Origin: VXPQ01 sp965117025
Lineage (GTDB): Bacteria; Bacteroidota; Rhodothermia; Rhodothermales; VXPQ01
Reading direction: 5' to 3'
Length of the DNA stretch: 64,000 nt
Assembly (NCBI GenBank): GCA_965117025.1
Contig: OZ220746.1
Location: 930,001-994,000 of the forward strand
A model generated the notes under the pieces. That model had not been told where the DNA came from. It made no database searches and was given only the letters and a program-made list of their open reading frames with translations. Shown piece after piece: positions 63,401-64,000 of this stretch. A program made the translations under genes and the position numbers. Numbering within the stretch: the stretch's first letter is position 1; every line of letters starts with the position of its first letter.

Positions 63401-64000
63401 CCTGCGGATACGACGGACAGCACCACAGAGGATGGCGGCGAAGAAGAAGAAGAAGAAGAAGAAGAAGAAGAAGCGCCGCTTACGGCGACGTTCCGGAACG
63501 TGCCCGAAGAGCACGACGGCGAGACGACGTTCTTCTTCCAGGTGCTCTTCAGCGAAGAGATCCCCACCAGCTACACGGTGCTGCGCGACGATGGGGCGTT
63601 CGAGGTGACGGGCGGCGCGGTGCGCAAGGCGAAGCGCGTCGACGGCCGCGACGACCTGCGCGAGATCCACATCGAGCCGTCGGGCGGCGGCGATGTCTTC
63701 GTCCTGCTGCCGGAGACGACCGACTGCGACGCGGCGGGCGCGATCTGCATGGGCGGCGACGACGGCCGCAAGCTCTCGAACGCGGACTCGGCGAGGGTGG
63801 CGGGCCCGGCGGGCGGCTCGGTGTCCGGGCGGATGGAGCAGGAGGGCTCGGCGGCCATGGCGACGGCCAGCGAAGACGAAGAAGAATTGCCCGATGAAGT
63901 CATGCTTATGGGCAACTATCCGAACCCGTTCAATCCAAGGACGACGATAGCATACGCCTTGCCTGCATCGGCCCGCGTACGCCTTAGCGTGTACGACATG
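60419..64000 (+). CDS. Giant secreted protein with FN3 and Calx-beta domains and T9SS sorting domain (runs off window)
   Basis: At least 1194 codons, open to the window edge. MFVARRTARALALLALAWAA is a signal peptide ending GAAQAQ. A beta-rich part (about 30-300) is followed by an FN3 domain (about 330-420: PPSNFAASGGDGSATLTW, FELRAVSAAGAG), a further region, Calx-beta-like domains near 635-760 and 768-875 (SPSATEGAGATLDFVVSLSE, YATSDATAV), a second FN3-like region (about 902-985: PHALQATATEEAVVLTWQDP), a Glu tract, and the start of a T9SS sorting domain at the end (GNYPNPFNPRTTIAYALPAS). Likely a large surface or adhesion protein. No catalytic motif is seen. Start: the ATG at 60419 directly before the signal peptide. 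Confidence 0.86.
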   Translation, partial: MFVARRTARALALLALAWAALLAGAAQAQTPTTLVSNTGQTQLVSDGSNAYLAQPFTTGPNPTGYALSDIQLMLHSTSLTSATGSVVKIHLHNAFNDFLPGAELIALSNPATLTAGALNTFTAPEGVTLRPNTDYWIVINDGLAITVKIVLTGSTAEGTAEEGWSIGDNLLWRTSTTDSWVSTSNSLILLAIRGSAKEVPPPFASYVNDDGEEVLWAVTMTVGSGEISTGYDSLEPYGSLSGTPVFAYEGTNYLVQWVDTTPFSVYIRTSSQLPQALADKLALVLDGVEYRLDGATLFDNAFHWVVDLPTWTENQKVSVQLIVRPPRPPGPPSNFAASGGDGSATLTWDAPIDGGSHPLTGFEYRYATGGRLPDEEGFVVSIPPGHRSATIGTLTNDVPHTFELRAVSAAGAGEAVRARATPRGSSGVQHGGTTTVLSNLGGTTETDSLVMDADITYTRDPTTKKVTDVHITKMGYGYAQTFSTGSDGHLFKPDYVDIKFATAGSGDGGVNGDVILAALWEWDAAARAVTRFVGQFERKQAAAGETRFAYHHRGENLQAETTYAIVIDAKDIENTTATLAQTASDVEDHGSRNGWDLDDFSYQKPFNRSAKEAWTKLDNALQVRINVRQGSAAGGLYIHDAEVYEAHGATLDFKVTLDPAPGTNPVTVEYRTRDSSIGYCTGSFFDDAAGQCRTTARTPADYAYTEGTLTFSQGETLKTIEVPVVDDRIEDSGEGVEMILLNPSRSFLSRDAAIGIIYNDEEAALPSEVTINSPSATEGAGATLDFVVSLSEATTATVTLDYATSDATAVAQSDYEAKSGTIELPAGATSATISVAVIDDAEAEEDEIFMLTLSNLERAVFAAGADSLSATGTIEDNDESTAGTPAPGDSTTTGTNEQHDRPHALQATATEEAVVLTWQDPDTHPSNNLYHILRHRPELGEAEPEVYAEYASIADRTFADSAVTAGVLYGYAVRAVKDALGYLGPMSEIVKVRMPADTTDSTTEDGGEEEEEEEEEEEAPLTATFRNVPEEHDGETTFFFQVLFSEEIPTSYTVLRDDGAFEVTGGAVRKAKRVDGRDDLREIHIEPSGGGDVFVLLPETTDCDAAGAICMGGDDGRKLSNADSARVAGPAGGSVSGRMEQEGSAAMATASEDEEELPDEVMLMGNYPNPFNPRTTIAYALPASARVRLSVYDM
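63440..63472 (+). repeat. (GAA)11 tract encoding polyglutamate
   Basis: Eleven GAA codons in frame encode a run of glutamates between the second FN3-like region and the next domain. Being a triplet, slippage changes only the length of the linker, not the frame. Confidence 0.9.

Noticed and set aside
61340..63670. A 776-codon open frame on the minus strand opposite the giant secreted protein
   Set aside because: High GC leaves the antisense frame open; its product is Arg/Val/Ala-rich with no domain, whereas the plus frame has FN3, Calx-beta and sorting motifs.

Overview
The window looks like a chromosomal segment of a marine-type Bacteroidota relative, most likely Rhodothermota or Balneolota. 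The evidence is a fairly high-GC core, two secreted proteins with C-terminal type IX secretion sorting domains (YPNPFNP motif), a TonB-dependent receptor paired with a DUF4249 lipoprotein, a tiny AURKAIP1/COX24-type basic protein, and a tmRNA with a degradation tag ending in AMAA. The taxonomic call is an inference from gene content only.

Layout. 0-10 kb is ordinary core: the start of a UvrD-family helicase, two NfeD proteins, an alpha/beta hydrolase, YaaA, CoaX, BirA, FabI and an L,D-transpeptidase. A 62-bp intergenic repeat is present twice, each copy touching the stop codon of a minus-strand gene. 10-12 kb carries an AT-rich reverse transcriptase with a helical C-terminal half, a defence-type RT. 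12.4-27.2 kb is one long minus-strand operon encoding a complete type I BREX system: brxA, brxB, brxC, an inserted ATPase plus putative PD-(D/E)XK nuclease pair, pglX, pglZ, brxL, then a VOC-fold gene one base after brxL. The inserted pair is joined to its neighbours by short overlaps and is the best candidate in this window for an under-described subsystem. The specificity half of pglX is strikingly AT-rich, as expected for a swapped recognition domain. A 112-bp copy of the 3' end of the aldehyde dehydrogenase gene (28.5 kb) sits at 12.15 kb in inverted orientation, and a shorter copy at 27.26 kb, so copies of one gene tail bracket the BREX island.

27.3-33.8 kb holds two small paralogous membrane proteins, the tmRNA, an aldehyde dehydrogenase, an orphan AT-rich gene, the remnant of a type II restriction enzyme and a sulfatase. 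33.8-42.2 kb holds a FitAB/VapBC-type toxin-antitoxin pair and a set of metabolic genes (phosphotriesterase-like hydrolase, FAD oxidoreductase, Gfo/Idh/MocA oxidoreductase, a sulfotransferase-like protein translationally coupled to a class IV aminotransferase), then a DUF4399 protein and an outer-membrane barrel. 42.3-50.2 kb contains an AbiE-type toxin-antitoxin pair with an upstream palindrome, a PLP decarboxylase, a metallo-beta-lactamase/double-rhodanese protein, a DUF2188 protein, an XRE-ImmA/PIN pair and an Hsp20 chaperone with a strong terminator.

50.4-64 kb contains the DUF4249/TonB pair, a repeat-rich gap with a decayed IS256-family transposase enclosed by perfect 22-bp inverted repeats, a T9SS-sorted protein, a frameshifted DUF3883 remnant, gyrA, and the start of a giant secreted FN3/Calx-beta protein. 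Its start codon lies four bases after a 43-bp (GT)n microsatellite, suggesting variable expression. The sorting domain of this protein runs off the window end.
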